This document shows positions 34,100-43,085 of a stretch of DNA of 64,000 nucleotides, piece after piece. The notes beneath the pieces were generated by a model that did no database searches, was not told where the DNA came from, and was given only the letters and a program-made list of their open reading frames with translations. The first letter of the stretch is position 1. Each line of letters begins with the position of its first letter. The DNA is from Proteobacteria bacterium ST_bin14 (GTDB lineage Bacteria; Pseudomonadota; Alphaproteobacteria; Sphingomonadales; Sphingomonadaceae): positions 1 to 64,000 of the forward strand of contig MSXR01000011.1 of assembly GCA_002083655.1 (NCBI GenBank), read 5' to 3'. The position numbers were made by a program, and so were the translations under genes.

Positions 34100-36397
34100 C
34101 TACCCAATCTCGGAGCGCAACGATGCGATCAGCGCGGCGATCTGGGTCAGCTTTGGCTCTTCCTCATCCAGAATCGCCAGAAAGGCATCACGCTTGATCG
34201 TGGCGATCCGGCCGGGTTTCATTCGCATCGTGGGGGGCAGTGCAGACACGACGATGTCGATCAGGCGTTCCGCCCCGTGCAGCCGCCCCCACAAATAATC
34301 ATTTTCACGATAGGCACGGCTGAAGAATGCGCCGAAACTGTTGAACTGAATTCCTTTCAGCGTTGCCTCTGCGCCGCCTGCACGGATTGATTTCGCGTCA
34401 TCGGGCGCAATCCGGTCGACTTTGATCGCGTCAAATTCATCAATTCCTTCGCCTTGCAACAGCGGCAAGGTGGCGACATCGAAATAGGGAAAGCCCAGAT
34501 AAGCAAGCAGCATAGGCCGCCGAACTTCCCGAGACGAGAGGCCGAGCGCGGCAGAAAGGCGCACCTCCGTTTCGTCATCAAGTGACTTCAGATTTAGCGT
34601 TTCGGCCAATCGTTCAAGCACCGGCCCGGCATCGCTGCGCAACGCCAGCACATCGCGCTGCAATGCCAAGTAAGGCTCGGAACGCTTGCACTCGATATAG
34701 GTGGCGAGCGAGGTGTAGATTGCCCCGCGCAGCGCCGCGAGATCATCTTCCGCAAATCCGCTTTCCACCTCACCCAAACGGCGTGCCATCATGCGCAACC
34801 GACGGATGCGAAATCCCAGATCATAAGAACGCAGAAACGCGATCATCGCCGGATTGGCACCTCCGGCAAAAGTTGGTCCCATATCGTCCATGCCCTGCGC
34901 CCTTACAGTTGCGGCAACAAGGCGACGTATCTGATCCAGCCGGTCCTGCCCGGGTTCTCCGCCAACGCTGTGCAGCAATTGGGAAATGTGTTCGATCACC
35001 CCGGCAAGCTTCAAATGGCCGTAAGCGGCATAGCCATAGCCAGCCTTGGTTGCGGCCGAGACCTGTGCTCGCCGACGCCAGGTGCCCAGCCGCGCGACGG
35101 TCGGCCGGTCAAGGAACAAGGTATAGCCGAATAGCGCTTCAACCTGTTTTTCAACTTCGGGACGAATCCCCGCGATAATTTCGCTCATCTGTTCAATCCG
35201 GTGAGACCGATCGGCAATAGCCTCAAGATTGTCGCGGATTGGCTGTTGTCGGGGAAGTTCTGATACCGCGCCGATGATCGTCTGGAAAAAGCCCGGCACG
35301 CCGCCCTTGCGGCCACCAAGGTTGAGCTTCGCGCCGGGAAATGGATCAATGTAAACAAACCGCCGGTCTACTTGTCGCCGCGCCGGGCGTTCGCGCAGTG
35401 CCTCAATCGCCGGCCGAAAAGGGGCATTGGCGAGCACCGATCCGTCGATCAGCACTGCTTGATCGGCACAATTGGCGGCATATTGGCGTGGCAGATTGCG
35501 GCTGAGGAAATCCTCGCGCTCCGGCCACGATACGTCACGCGCGGCCAATACCTTGTCTATCTCACCAACGGTGCAGGGGGGGAATGCGCCTGGAAAGCTT
35601 GATGTGGCGCGTGCTGCAAAGGTGAGCTCGCCGGGGTGGGCCAGTGTTTCGGTGGCAACACCGTGATCCGAAAAGGAAAAGATTAGTCGGTGTTCGGTTT
35701 CAATCACTTCGGGGGGTGAATTCAGCGCCAGCAATTCGGGATGGCCGGCGAAATCAGTGACGGTGACGAACAGGTCGAGCGGCTGTTCCTTTGGCAGCAG
35801 CCGAGGCCCCTTCGGTGCCTTCGCCATTGCGTCAAATGCATCAAGCATCAAATGACTGAACATCTCACCGCCAAAGGGCGGTTCAAACCACCGGGATCGC
35901 ACAAATCGCGACAATTTGGCCCGCACTTCGTTACGCGCACCGGCTTCTACCAGCGCGTCGACGCTATCACCGGACCGGCGCTGCGCCAGCCAGACTAGCG
36001 GTATTGCCCAAATCTTGGCCAGCCGATGTCTGGGACCTTGTTTGGGATCGATCAGCGCCTCGATATCGGCGCTGTTCAGCCATAGGTCAGTCAGCGGTTC
36101 GAGCGATTGCCCGGTCGAAATGGCCTGGCCCAAAAACACGCCATTGATGCCGCCCGCACTTGCACCGGCAATAATGTCCACCAGGACGCGCAGGCGCAGC
36201 CCGTGTTCTTTTTCAATCTCTTGCAACAGCGCGCGGTATACACCCTCGCTACCGCTGACCGGGACTTGCCCCTCCAGAAATGCACAGCTTGCCCGGGCCA
36301 GCCGCCAGATTTCCTTGGAAATACCGTGCATATAGACCGCAAGGCTGATGCCCCCATAGCAAACCAGCGCCAGCCTCAGCTCTTTCTCGCGGATCAT
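34100..36397 (-). CDS. Patatin-like phospholipase domain protein, long form
   Basis: The 765-residue protein has a patatin-type lipase domain at the N terminus: a glycine-rich oxyanion stretch LALVCYGGISLAVYMHG, nucleophile Ser80 in DIIAGASAGGINGVFLG, and the catalytic Asp in AVLIDGSVLANAPFRP (about residue 317). The rest, about 400 residues, is mostly helical with no domain I can name. This matches the long patatin-related family found in alphaproteobacteria and actinobacteria, probably a lipid acyl hydrolase; its substrate is unknown. No signal peptide is evident. Its start overlaps the stop of the EEP-family gene (ATGA on the minus strand). Confidence 0.88.
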   Translation of the reverse strand: MIREKELRLALVCYGGISLAVYMHGISKEIWRLARASCAFLEGQVPVSGSEGVYRALLQEIEKEHGLRLRVLVDIIAGASAGGINGVFLGQAISTGQSLEPLTDLWLNSADIEALIDPKQGPRHRLAKIWAIPLVWLAQRRSGDSVDALVEAGARNEVRAKLSRFVRSRWFEPPFGGEMFSHLMLDAFDAMAKAPKGPRLLPKEQPLDLFVTVTDFAGHPELLALNSPPEVIETEHRLIFSFSDHGVATETLAHPGELTFAARATSSFPGAFPPCTVGEIDKVLAARDVSWPEREDFLSRNLPRQYAANCADQAVLIDGSVLANAPFRPAIEALRERPARRQVDRRFVYIDPFPGAKLNLGGRKGGVPGFFQTIIGAVSELPRQQPIRDNLEAIADRSHRIEQMSEIIAGIRPEVEKQVEALFGYTLFLDRPTVARLGTWRRRAQVSAATKAGYGYAAYGHLKLAGVIEHISQLLHSVGGEPGQDRLDQIRRLVAATVRAQGMDDMGPTFAGGANPAMIAFLRSYDLGFRIRRLRMMARRLGEVESGFAEDDLAALRGAIYTSLATYIECKRSEPYLALQRDVLALRSDAGPVLERLAETLNLKSLDDETEVRLSAALGLSSREVRRPMLLAYLGFPYFDVATLPLLQGEGIDEFDAIKVDRIAPDDAKSIRAGGAEATLKGIQFNSFGAFFSRAYRENDYLWGRLHGAERLIDIVVSALPPTMRMKPGRIATIKRDAFLAILDEEEPKLTQIAALIASLRSEIG

Positions 36398-37092
36398 GCC
36401 ACCCCCTCTATACGCGCCCAGACCGGTAGGTGATCGGATGCCCTTCGTGCCAGCGGGCTAGCGTTGACGCCGCATGCTACCACCCGCAGGTCGCGCGTCA
36501 TCATGATCCGGTCAAGCCGTGCGATGGGGGCGCGGGCGGGGAAACTCGCTGGCGTTTCGGCGATGCGGAATGGTCGGGCAAATTCATGCAGGCACCCCAT
36601 GGTCGCGCTCCATTCGTTCAGGTCGCCCATCAACAGCGTGGGAAGGGCCGGTCGCGCGCCCTGCGCCTCCGCGATGATCGCCAGCGCCTGTTTTCGCCTG
36701 CGAAGGCCGGAAAGATCAAGATGCATGCCGAAAATGCGCAGAGCTAGTCCATCCGGCATCTGGATATCAGCCATGACCGCGCCACGCGGCTCCAACCGAG
36801 GCAAGTCAATGCTGCTTGCGCCCAGCACAAATGCGCCGTGGCGGATAAGAATCATGTTGCCATGCCACCCCATGCTGTTGGCGCGTACGCCAAAGGTGAT
36901 GGGGTGCCAGCCAGCGCGATGGAGCATCGCTTGCGGCAATACTGCTGCCCGCGCGCCAAACCGCCGGTCAGCCTCTTGCAGCGTGACGATATCGGCTGCG
37001 ATTTCTGCCAGCACGCCCAAAATCCGGTCGGGATTACGCTGCCGATCAGCGCCGATTGCTTTATGAATGTTATAGCTGGCAACGGTAATCAT
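36394..37092 (-). CDS. Endonuclease/exonuclease/phosphatase (EEP) family protein
   Basis: The protein (232 residues from the ATG at 37092) shows the EEP motifs: TVASYNIHKAIGADR at the N terminus (Asn metal site), TLQEADRRFG (Glu), FGMHLDLSGL (His), LLMGDLNEWSATMG (catalytic GDxN) and ARRASDHLPVWARI (SDH). All catalytic residues are intact. Such small family members act as phosphodiesterases or lipid/nucleic acid phosphatases; the linked patatin-like lipase gene hints at lipid metabolism, which is inference. A longer start at 37113 adds seven residues without support. Confidence 0.88.
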   Translation of the reverse strand: MITVASYNIHKAIGADRQRNPDRILGVLAEIAADIVTLQEADRRFGARAAVLPQAMLHRAGWHPITFGVRANSMGWHGNMILIRHGAFVLGASSIDLPRLEPRGAVMADIQMPDGLALRIFGMHLDLSGLRRRKQALAIIAEAQGARPALPTLLMGDLNEWSATMGCLHEFARPFRIAETPASFPARAPIARLDRIMMTRDLRVVACGVNASPLARRASDHLPVWARIEGVA

Positions 37093-37168
37093 CTCAGCCC
37101 TTATCGGCGGCACGGACGCGCCTGTGCAAGCGGATTGCGATTCGGCGGGAATAGGGGCGGGAAGGGGA

Positions 37169-37244
37169 TGGTGCCGGCTGCAGGAATCGAACCCGCGACA
37201 TCCAGTTTACAAAACTGGCGCTCTACCAACTGAGCTAAGCCGGC
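37169..37244 (-). tRNA. tRNA-Thr (anticodon TGT)
   Basis: A 76-nt tRNA on the minus strand with encoded CCA. The acceptor stem GCCGGCT (from 37244) pairs with AGCCGGC, followed by ACCA. The anticodon stem CCAGT/ACTGG encloses TTTGTAA, giving TGT (reads ACA, and ACN by wobble). D loop AGCTCAGTTGGTAGAGC and T arm GGGTTCGATTCCTGC are normal. Confidence 0.97.
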
Positions 37245-37264
37245 ATCCAATTTCGCTCCTTGCG

Positions 37265-38125
37265 TCAGACGACGCCGAAGGTCCAGCCCTCGGTTGCAGC
37301 AATTTCGTGGTTTAGGGCTTTTGGCGCCCATTTGGACACATCGCCTGCAGTGGCGCGCAACCATGCAGCGGTCAGGATCGCGTCGGTGGCATGATCGTCA
37401 TACCGGTCTAGCGGTACGTGCGGGCGGCTGCCAATCGCGGGGTGGGTAAGCGCGGCGTCCAGTGCGCGCGGACCGCGCATTTTGCTGATGCCCTTGCGCA
37501 ACCCGGCGGCCCGTGCGGCGATTGTTGTGTAGATTTCAACCACTAGCGCGCCGGTGTCCGGCACTGGATCGATTGGCCAAACGGGCACGTCAGCGCCAAG
37601 ATGGTGGAGCAGGCGCATTCCCGCAAAGCTTGCCTTGGCGACCTGCGCCGCGCCGATTGCATCATAAACTGTGGATGGCTTGCCCCCGCCGCTGGCGTTG
37701 AAATGCGCTTCGCACCGGCGAAAATGCATGAAATTTGCCTTGGGGCCATCCGCCGCGCTCAGATAAAAATGGCGGCCCCGCCGGGTTTCCAAAAATGATG
37801 CTGCCCCCAAATCGGGATCGCTGCACGCAGCATCGACATAGGCCCAAAACGGGCGGGCGGTATGGGGAGTTGGTTCTCCGGGCAAATAGGCACCGCGTTG
37901 GACAAAAGGTGGCGCAAAGCTGAAATCGAACCCAACGAGCAACCGATCGCTTTTGTGCGCGCGCAGCCAATCGAGGATCGCCGTGCGCGACCAGATCCCC
38001 GATGGGGCATCAATCAGCCGAGGCGCGTCATCGCCCGTATCACACATAGCGAGTGCAATGCCCCGGTGACGGCTGCCCTTTGCGCCTGACCAATCGATTG
38101 CAGCGAAATGCTTGAACTGATTCAC
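37265..38125 (-). CDS. DUF429-like protein (RNase H-fold-like)
   Basis: The 286-residue protein starts AAIDWSGAKGSRHRGIALAM, a beta-hairpin with an early Asp as in RNase H-fold proteins, and has LLVGFDFSFAPPFVQRG and YDDHATDAILTAAWLRATAG with further conserved acidic residues, as in DUF429 proteins. Function is unknown. The gene overlaps a YjbR-like gene by 4 bp upstream, so the two are co-transcribed, and it ends next to tRNA-Thr. Confidence 0.75.
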   Translation of the reverse strand: MNQFKHFAAIDWSGAKGSRHRGIALAMCDTGDDAPRLIDAPSGIWSRTAILDWLRAHKSDRLLVGFDFSFAPPFVQRGAYLPGEPTPHTARPFWAYVDAACSDPDLGAASFLETRRGRHFYLSAADGPKANFMHFRRCEAHFNASGGGKPSTVYDAIGAAQVAKASFAGMRLLHHLGADVPVWPIDPVPDTGALVVEIYTTIAARAAGLRKGISKMRGPRALDAALTHPAIGSRPHVPLDRYDDHATDAILTAAWLRATAGDVSKWAPKALNHEIAATEGWTFGVV

Positions 38126-38481
38126 TTCTTCAGGCGCGGGCGGGCAGCGGGACGGCTCGCCGCCTGATCGCGTGCGCGCTCGATCATCGCCCTCACCCGA
38201 TCAGGATCGGCGCTGTCATAGCGGACCAGCAATGAAGGCCAGCCATGATAATGCGGCGTTTCCCAAAAAGTGTCGGGATCAGTTTCGATCAGCACTTCCT
38301 TGGTATCGCGGTCGATCTGCAGAACGAACGAGTCGGGTTCCCCGCTGCCCGAAAGAAAGGCGCGGCCATTGCTGACGATCTTGACCGCTGGCTTTCCATA
38401 AAAAGGCGCGACATGGGTATCCGCCAGCCCGAGCGCGAAGGCGACGACGTCCTCCCAATTGCTGATCACCGCGCCCGTCAC
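38122..38481 (-). CDS. MmcQ/YjbR family protein
   Basis: This 119-residue protein matches the small YjbR fold: WEDVVAFALGLADTHVAPFY at the N terminus, VKIVSNGRAFL, VLQIDRDTKEVLIETDPDTF and the conserved HYHGWPSLLVRYDSADPDRV. The fold resembles DNA-binding CyaY-like domains, but the role is unproven. Both ends overlap neighbours by 4 bp (the serine hydrolase before it and the DUF429 gene after it), so it sits inside a compact operon. Confidence 0.9.
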   Translation of the reverse strand: MTGAVISNWEDVVAFALGLADTHVAPFYGKPAVKIVSNGRAFLSGSGEPDSFVLQIDRDTKEVLIETDPDTFWETPHYHGWPSLLVRYDSADPDRVRAMIERARDQAASRPAARPRLKK

Positions 38482-39848
38482 TTTACCACCGCAAGCACGT
38501 CTGCTGTAAATTTGGCGATATCAAAGCTGGCATTGCCCGGATCTTCGCCGCGCCGGACAATCACGATGTCGCGGCTGGGCACCATGACCACATACTGCCC
38601 ACGGCTGCCATTGGCGGAAAAGGTGTCGGCGGGAACGCCTGGCGATTTGTTGATCAGCCAGAATGTTGCGCCATAGCCAAAGGCGCCGGGAGGTTGCGGC
38701 CCGCTCGGCGTCGTTACATACTTCACCCAACCGGTGGGTAACAACCGTTCGCCGTTCCAGACGCCATCGTTAAGGCAAAACTGCCCGAACCGGGCCAGAT
38801 CACGCGCCGTGGTCCACATCCGGCTGGACAGGATATAATCACCCCGCAAATCGGCCTCAGCCACGCTGTGGCGCATCCCCAGCTTCGCAAATAGCGCGGA
38901 TTGCGGGAAGAGACGGTAGCGCGCCTCGCCTAGCCCGGTGCGAAGCGACAGCATGGCGAGCAGAATATCGTTGTTGGCATAACGAAACCGGGTGCCAGGC
39001 CGTGCCTCCAGCGGCCATTGCGCGACATTTTCCTGGACACCGCTGCCGCCAAAATAAATCGCGTCGGTGCGGTTTCCTGCTGTGTCGCTGTGCAAACCGC
39101 TCGCCATGCGGAGCAGATTGTCGAGCGTGATGGCATGGCGCGGATCACGTGGATCGGCCCAGGCGGTGATCGGCGCGGGTTGATCGACCTTAACCGCCCC
39201 GGCCTTCACCGCCATGCCGGCCAACGTACCGGTAATGCTTTTGGCTACCGACCACGTTCGATTGGCAACAAACGGCCCAAATCCCGATGCATATTGCTCG
39301 GCGATAATCTGGTTGGCTTTTACAACCACCACGCCAGTGGTTTTGGTGCCCTTGCCATAACTGTTTGCGTCGAACGCGCGACTGACTGGCTCAAGCGTCT
39401 GAATCGACTTTGGTGCGACCATATCACCGCGCGGCCATGCGCCTTTTGCCGGACCGGCAGGGCCGGTCGTGCCAGCGACCGTCGCCGGAATGAGCTGCGT
39501 CGATGCGCCCACGGGCAGGGTGGTGCAGCCGGTTGCTGCCGACCACAAAGCAATGCGGGGGGGCATGTCGGCAGCAAAGGCCACCGTTACTGCCTTGGCG
39601 CGCTGATTGATCGTTGCTGCCAGTTTTGCAACGGAAGAGTCGAATTCCGGGTAAATACCATGAAGTTCATCTGCTGCGATCTGCGCTTCTGTCCTTCCGG
39701 CAATAAACACAGCGCCGCAGGTAATCGTTGCTTTGTATCCTGCGGCGAGCGCGAGTTCGTAGGCGCTTGGTTGACGCGCCTGCTGTGCGCTCACCGGCAG
39801 CGCGGTGGCGCACAAGGTCAGCCACACAAAACTATGCGTCAGCCGCAT
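38478..39848 (-). CDS. Secreted serine hydrolase, beta-lactamase (class C/esterase) family
   Basis: The 456-residue protein has a signal peptide (MRLTHSFVWLTLCATALPVS, cleaved near SAQQA) and a penicillin-binding-protein-like domain: the nucleophile motif SVAKS (in RTWSVAKSITGTLAGMA), the second motif YANND and a later GSRGQYVVMVPS in place of the KTG box. This places it with class C beta-lactamase-related esterases and D-peptidases, acting in the periplasm. An N-terminal region of about 140 residues before the catalytic domain is unusual and Cys-containing. It overlaps rarA by 17 bp. Confidence 0.88.
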   Translation of the reverse strand: MRLTHSFVWLTLCATALPVSAQQARQPSAYELALAAGYKATITCGAVFIAGRTEAQIAADELHGIYPEFDSSVAKLAATINQRAKAVTVAFAADMPPRIALWSAATGCTTLPVGASTQLIPATVAGTTGPAGPAKGAWPRGDMVAPKSIQTLEPVSRAFDANSYGKGTKTTGVVVVKANQIIAEQYASGFGPFVANRTWSVAKSITGTLAGMAVKAGAVKVDQPAPITAWADPRDPRHAITLDNLLRMASGLHSDTAGNRTDAIYFGGSGVQENVAQWPLEARPGTRFRYANNDILLAMLSLRTGLGEARYRLFPQSALFAKLGMRHSVAEADLRGDYILSSRMWTTARDLARFGQFCLNDGVWNGERLLPTGWVKYVTTPSGPQPPGAFGYGATFWLINKSPGVPADTFSANGSRGQYVVMVPSRDIVIVRRGEDPGNASFDIAKFTADVLAVVK

Positions 39849-41145
39849 GTTTCAACCCTTCCCAATAGGCAATGCGCTCAGCAATGCGCTTTTCAAAACC
39901 CCGGTCGCCGGGGCGATAAAATTCCTGCGGCTTCATTTCCGCTGGCCAGTAATTTGCCCCTGAAAAGCCCGCATCCGTATCATGATCATAGGCATAATCC
40001 TTTCCATAGCCGATATCCTTCATCAGCTTGGTTGGTGCATTCAAGATGTTTTGCGGGGGCATTAACGATCCGGTATCGCGCGCTGATTTCCAGGCTGCCT
40101 TTTGTGCTTTGTAAACTGCATTCGATTTGGGGGCGGTGGCGCAATAAAGGCAAGCCTGTGCAATCGCGAGTTCCCCCTCCGGCGAACCCAAAAAATCATA
40201 GGCATCTTTGGCGGCAAGGCACTGCACCAGCGCTTGCGGATCGGCCAGGCCAATATCCTCGCTGGCAAAACGCGTGATCCGCCGCAAAACATAGAGCGGC
40301 TCTTCACCCGCTGTCAGCATTCTGGCGAGGTAATATAACGCTGCTTGCGCATCGGACCCGCGCATTGATTTGTGGAGGGCGGAAATGAGATTATAATGCC
40401 CCTCGCGATCCTTGTCATACACCGCCATTCTGCGTTGCAGGAAAGTGGAAAGCGCCGACGGATCGAGCAATTCGGGCAGGTTGACGCCAAACAGCGTTTC
40501 AGACTGATTGAGCAGAAACCGCCCATCGCCGTCTGCTCCTGAAATTAATGCCGCGCGCGCATCGGGTGTGAGCGGGAGAGGGCGGCCTTCGATGGCCGTT
40601 GCCCGATCGAGAAGCTGGCCAAGGGCGTCGGGATCAAGCCGGTTAAGCACCAGTACCTGCGCCCGGCTCAACAGCGCCGCGTTCAGCTCAAAAGATGGGT
40701 TTTCGGTCGTTGCACCGACCAGAATAACCGTGCCATCCTCCACATAGGGCAAAAAACTATCCTGCTGTGCGCGATTGAAGCGGTGAATTTCATCCACAAA
40801 TAGCAACGTGCGCTTGCCGACCCGGGCATGTTCGCGCGCTTCGGCGAAAATCCTCTTGAGGTCGGCCACGCCTGAGAAAACCGCTGAGATAACCGCAAAT
40901 CGAAGCCCGACGGCATCAGCCAGCAACCGCGCGATGGTGGTTTTGCCGGTACCCGGCGGTCCCCACAGGATGATTGACGACAACCTTCCTGCCGCCACCA
41001 TCCGGCCAATTGCTCCTTCAGGCCCGGTCAGGTGATCTTGCCCCACCACATCTTCTAGCCGCGTTGGGCGCAGGCGATCTGCCAATGGAGCATCGGCAGC
41101 CGGCGCAGGAGGCGGTTGGTCGGCGGGGGGAAAAAGGTCAGCCAT
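39832..41145 (-). CDS. rarA: Replication-associated recombination protein A (MgsA/RarA)
   Basis: This is a AAA+ ATPase related to clamp-loader subunits that acts at stalled replication forks. From the ATG at 41145 the 437-residue protein shows LADRLRPTRLEDVVGQDHLT, Walker A WGPPGTGKTTIARLLAD, Walker B LLFVDEIHRFNRAQQD, sensor 1 VGATTENPSFELN, and the C-terminal tetramerisation region with AYDFLGSPEGELAIAQACLY and GYGKDYAYDHD. The ATG at 41154 would add MAC. It is the first gene of the rarA-serine hydrolase-yjbR-DUF429 transcript. Confidence 0.96.
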   Translation of the reverse strand: MADLFPPADQPPPAPAADAPLADRLRPTRLEDVVGQDHLTGPEGAIGRMVAAGRLSSIILWGPPGTGKTTIARLLADAVGLRFAVISAVFSGVADLKRIFAEAREHARVGKRTLLFVDEIHRFNRAQQDSFLPYVEDGTVILVGATTENPSFELNAALLSRAQVLVLNRLDPDALGQLLDRATAIEGRPLPLTPDARAALISGADGDGRFLLNQSETLFGVNLPELLDPSALSTFLQRRMAVYDKDREGHYNLISALHKSMRGSDAQAALYYLARMLTAGEEPLYVLRRITRFASEDIGLADPQALVQCLAAKDAYDFLGSPEGELAIAQACLYCATAPKSNAVYKAQKAAWKSARDTGSLMPPQNILNAPTKLMKDIGYGKDYAYDHDTDAGFSGANYWPAEMKPQEFYRPGDRGFEKRIAERIAYWEGLKHAADA

Positions 41146-41202
41146 ACAGGCCAAGATAGACGTATGAAAATAATTTGCAGCAACCCTTGTTTAAGTGCAC
41201 TC

Positions 41203-41214
41203 AAGATATATCTT
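41203..41214. promoter_or_regulatory. 12-bp perfect palindrome before the PadR gene, candidate autoregulatory operator
   Basis: AAGATATATCTT is an exact palindrome 33 bp before the chosen start of the PadR-family gene and about 58 bp before the divergent rarA gene. PadR proteins usually bind AT-rich inverted repeats at their own promoters. The link is positional inference. Confidence 0.5.
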
Positions 41215-41246
41215 CGTCATAGCTTGAAATGTAAAAGGGAATGAAA

Positions 41247-41828
41247 ATGTTTCACATGCACGGGAATCGTCACTGCGGGCCTCGTGGTTCGCGGCGCTGG
41301 GGCCCTTTTGCGGTCACGTGGGAGGTCGACAGTGCCGACATGGGCGGCAGCGGGCGCGGTCGTCGCGGCCGGATGTTTGATGGCAGCGAGTTGCGACTCA
41401 TTCTGCTTAAGCTGATCGCCGATCAGCCGCGCCATGGCTATGATCTGATCCGCGAGATCGACGAGCTGACCGGTGGTGCCTATGCGCCAAGCCCCGGCGT
41501 CGTTTATCCCACCCTCACCCTGCTCGACGATATGGGGCTGATCGAGGAACAAAAGGCCGAGGGTGCAAAAAAGCAGTTTGCCGCGACGGAAGCGGGCAGA
41601 GTTCACCTTGTTGAGCGGGCAGACGACATCACAGCGCTGTTCGCGCGGCTCACCGATCTGGGGGCCGAACGTCAGCGAACCGATAGCGCCTCAATTCGGC
41701 GGGCAATGGGCAATCTGCGATCAGTGCTGATGCATCGTTTCTCGCGCGGCGAGATGAATACCGAAACGCTGCATAAAATCGTCGCGATGATTGACGATAC
41801 CGCACAGAAGATCGAGCGGCTTGATTAA
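41247..41828 (+). CDS. PadR-family transcriptional regulator with His-rich N terminus (YqjI-like)
   Basis: The 193-residue protein has a winged-helix domain typical of PadR: LRLILLKLIADQPRHGYDLI, AYAPSPGVVYPTLTLLDDMG and the wing KKQFAATEAGRVHL, then a helical dimerisation domain. It is preceded by about 45 extra residues that start MFHMHGNRHCGPRGSRRW, rich in His, Cys and Arg. The E. coli regulator YqjI also has a His-rich metal-binding N terminus before a PadR domain and senses nickel, so a metal-sensing role is possible here. I chose the ATG at 41247 (AAAGGGA 6 nt upstream) over the one at 41241. Confidence 0.88.
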   Translation: MFHMHGNRHCGPRGSRRWGPFAVTWEVDSADMGGSGRGRRGRMFDGSELRLILLKLIADQPRHGYDLIREIDELTGGAYAPSPGVVYPTLTLLDDMGLIEEQKAEGAKKQFAATEAGRVHLVERADDITALFARLTDLGAERQRTDSASIRRAMGNLRSVLMHRFSRGEMNTETLHKIVAMIDDTAQKIERLD

Positions 41829-41849
41829 CCCGCACGGCGGCGGGGTGCG

Positions 41850-42998
41850 TTACCGCCCCCGCCGCGCCAGTACCGCAAGATATTTGTCGACAACCTTTTG
41901 GTTGATCGCATCCCAGCCATAAGCCGAGCTGAGCGATTCACCGGCCAGCCCTTGATCATCAGCCAGGTCTCGGTCTTGCGCATAGGCTTGGAGCGCATCG
42001 GCATATCCCGCGATGTTACTCGGGTCGACGAGTCGTCCGTTGACGCCGTCGTCGATCAGGCTGGTCGCCCCCGTCGCAATCGCTGCCACCACAGGAACCG
42101 CGCACGCCATAGCCTCCAACGTTACATTGCCAAACGTCTCGGTGACACTCGGGTTGAACAGAACATCCATCGAGGCGACAGCGCGGCCAAGATCGCTGCC
42201 CTCTTGAAAGCCGCCAAACACCGCCGTTGGCACCTGGCTCGCAAACCAGCCACGCGCGGGGCCTTCGCCGATCACCAACACCCGGTGGGCGACGCCGCGC
42301 CGTTCAAGCTCGGCGATGACCGACGCAAACACGTCAAGACCCTTTTCAAGAACGAGGCGCCCCAGAAAGCCGATGACGAATTCTGTGTCGCCAATGCCCA
42401 GGTCGCGCCGCCACGCCATGTCGCGGGCGGCAGGCGTAAAAATCGTGCGATCCACGCCACGTGACCAGATGCCAATGTCATCATTCATGCGCTGCTCACG
42501 CAGCAAATCCACCATCGACTGTGATGGCGGCAGGATGGCATCGCAGCGCCGATAAAAGCGCCGCAGAATTGCGACAGCCGCCGGCTCGAGAAAGGCACCA
42601 CCATAGTAACGCAGATAGGTTTCAAAACGGGTGTGTACCGACGCGACTACGGGTAAGTCATGATTGCGCGCCCAGGTAACGGCACGGTGACCCAGAAAAT
42701 CGGGGGCCGACACATGCACAAGATTGGGCGCAAACGCTGCAAGGTCGCGCCGCAACACACCCGGCAGCCCCATGGCAACCCGGTATTCGCTGCGACCAGG
42801 CAGTGCAAACGAAGGCGCGCTCACCAGGTCGCCCGTCGGCGCGAAGGCTGGGTTTGCCACCGTCGGCGCATAAACGCGCACTGCAGCGCCCTGCGCCAAA
42901 AGATAGCCGACAAGGCGGTTGAGCGCCTGTGTCGGCCCATCGCGCACATAATTATAGTTGCCGCTGAACAGGGCAATGCGGAGTTCGGTCGCTTTCAT
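41850..42998 (-). CDS. Family 4 glycosyltransferase
   Basis: The protein (382 residues from the ATG at 42998; the frame extends to 43259) has the GT-B fold: ELRIALFSGNYNYVRDGPTQ at the N terminus, VASVHTRFETYLRYYGG, IGFLGRLVLEKGLDVFASVI at the start of the nucleotide-binding domain, and the EX7E motif NPSVTETFGNVTLEAMACAV. The acceptor is unknown; the N-terminal glycine-loop region and YLRYYGG resemble enzymes that glycosylate lipids such as diacylglycerol or phosphatidylinositol. It is convergent with the PadR gene and divergent from a GST gene. Confidence 0.9.
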   Translation of the reverse strand: MKATELRIALFSGNYNYVRDGPTQALNRLVGYLLAQGAAVRVYAPTVANPAFAPTGDLVSAPSFALPGRSEYRVAMGLPGVLRRDLAAFAPNLVHVSAPDFLGHRAVTWARNHDLPVVASVHTRFETYLRYYGGAFLEPAAVAILRRFYRRCDAILPPSQSMVDLLREQRMNDDIGIWSRGVDRTIFTPAARDMAWRRDLGIGDTEFVIGFLGRLVLEKGLDVFASVIAELERRGVAHRVLVIGEGPARGWFASQVPTAVFGGFQEGSDLGRAVASMDVLFNPSVTETFGNVTLEAMACAVPVVAAIATGATSLIDDGVNGRLVDPSNIAGYADALQAYAQDRDLADDQGLAGESLSSAYGWDAINQKVVDKYLAVLARRGR

Positions 42999-43085
42999 CG
43001 ACCGCTGCCATAGCGCGCGGGCCGGGTCGTGACTATCTCTGCGCATCACCAAATCTTCGATCAAATTTTTTTTGGGAGCAACCCG

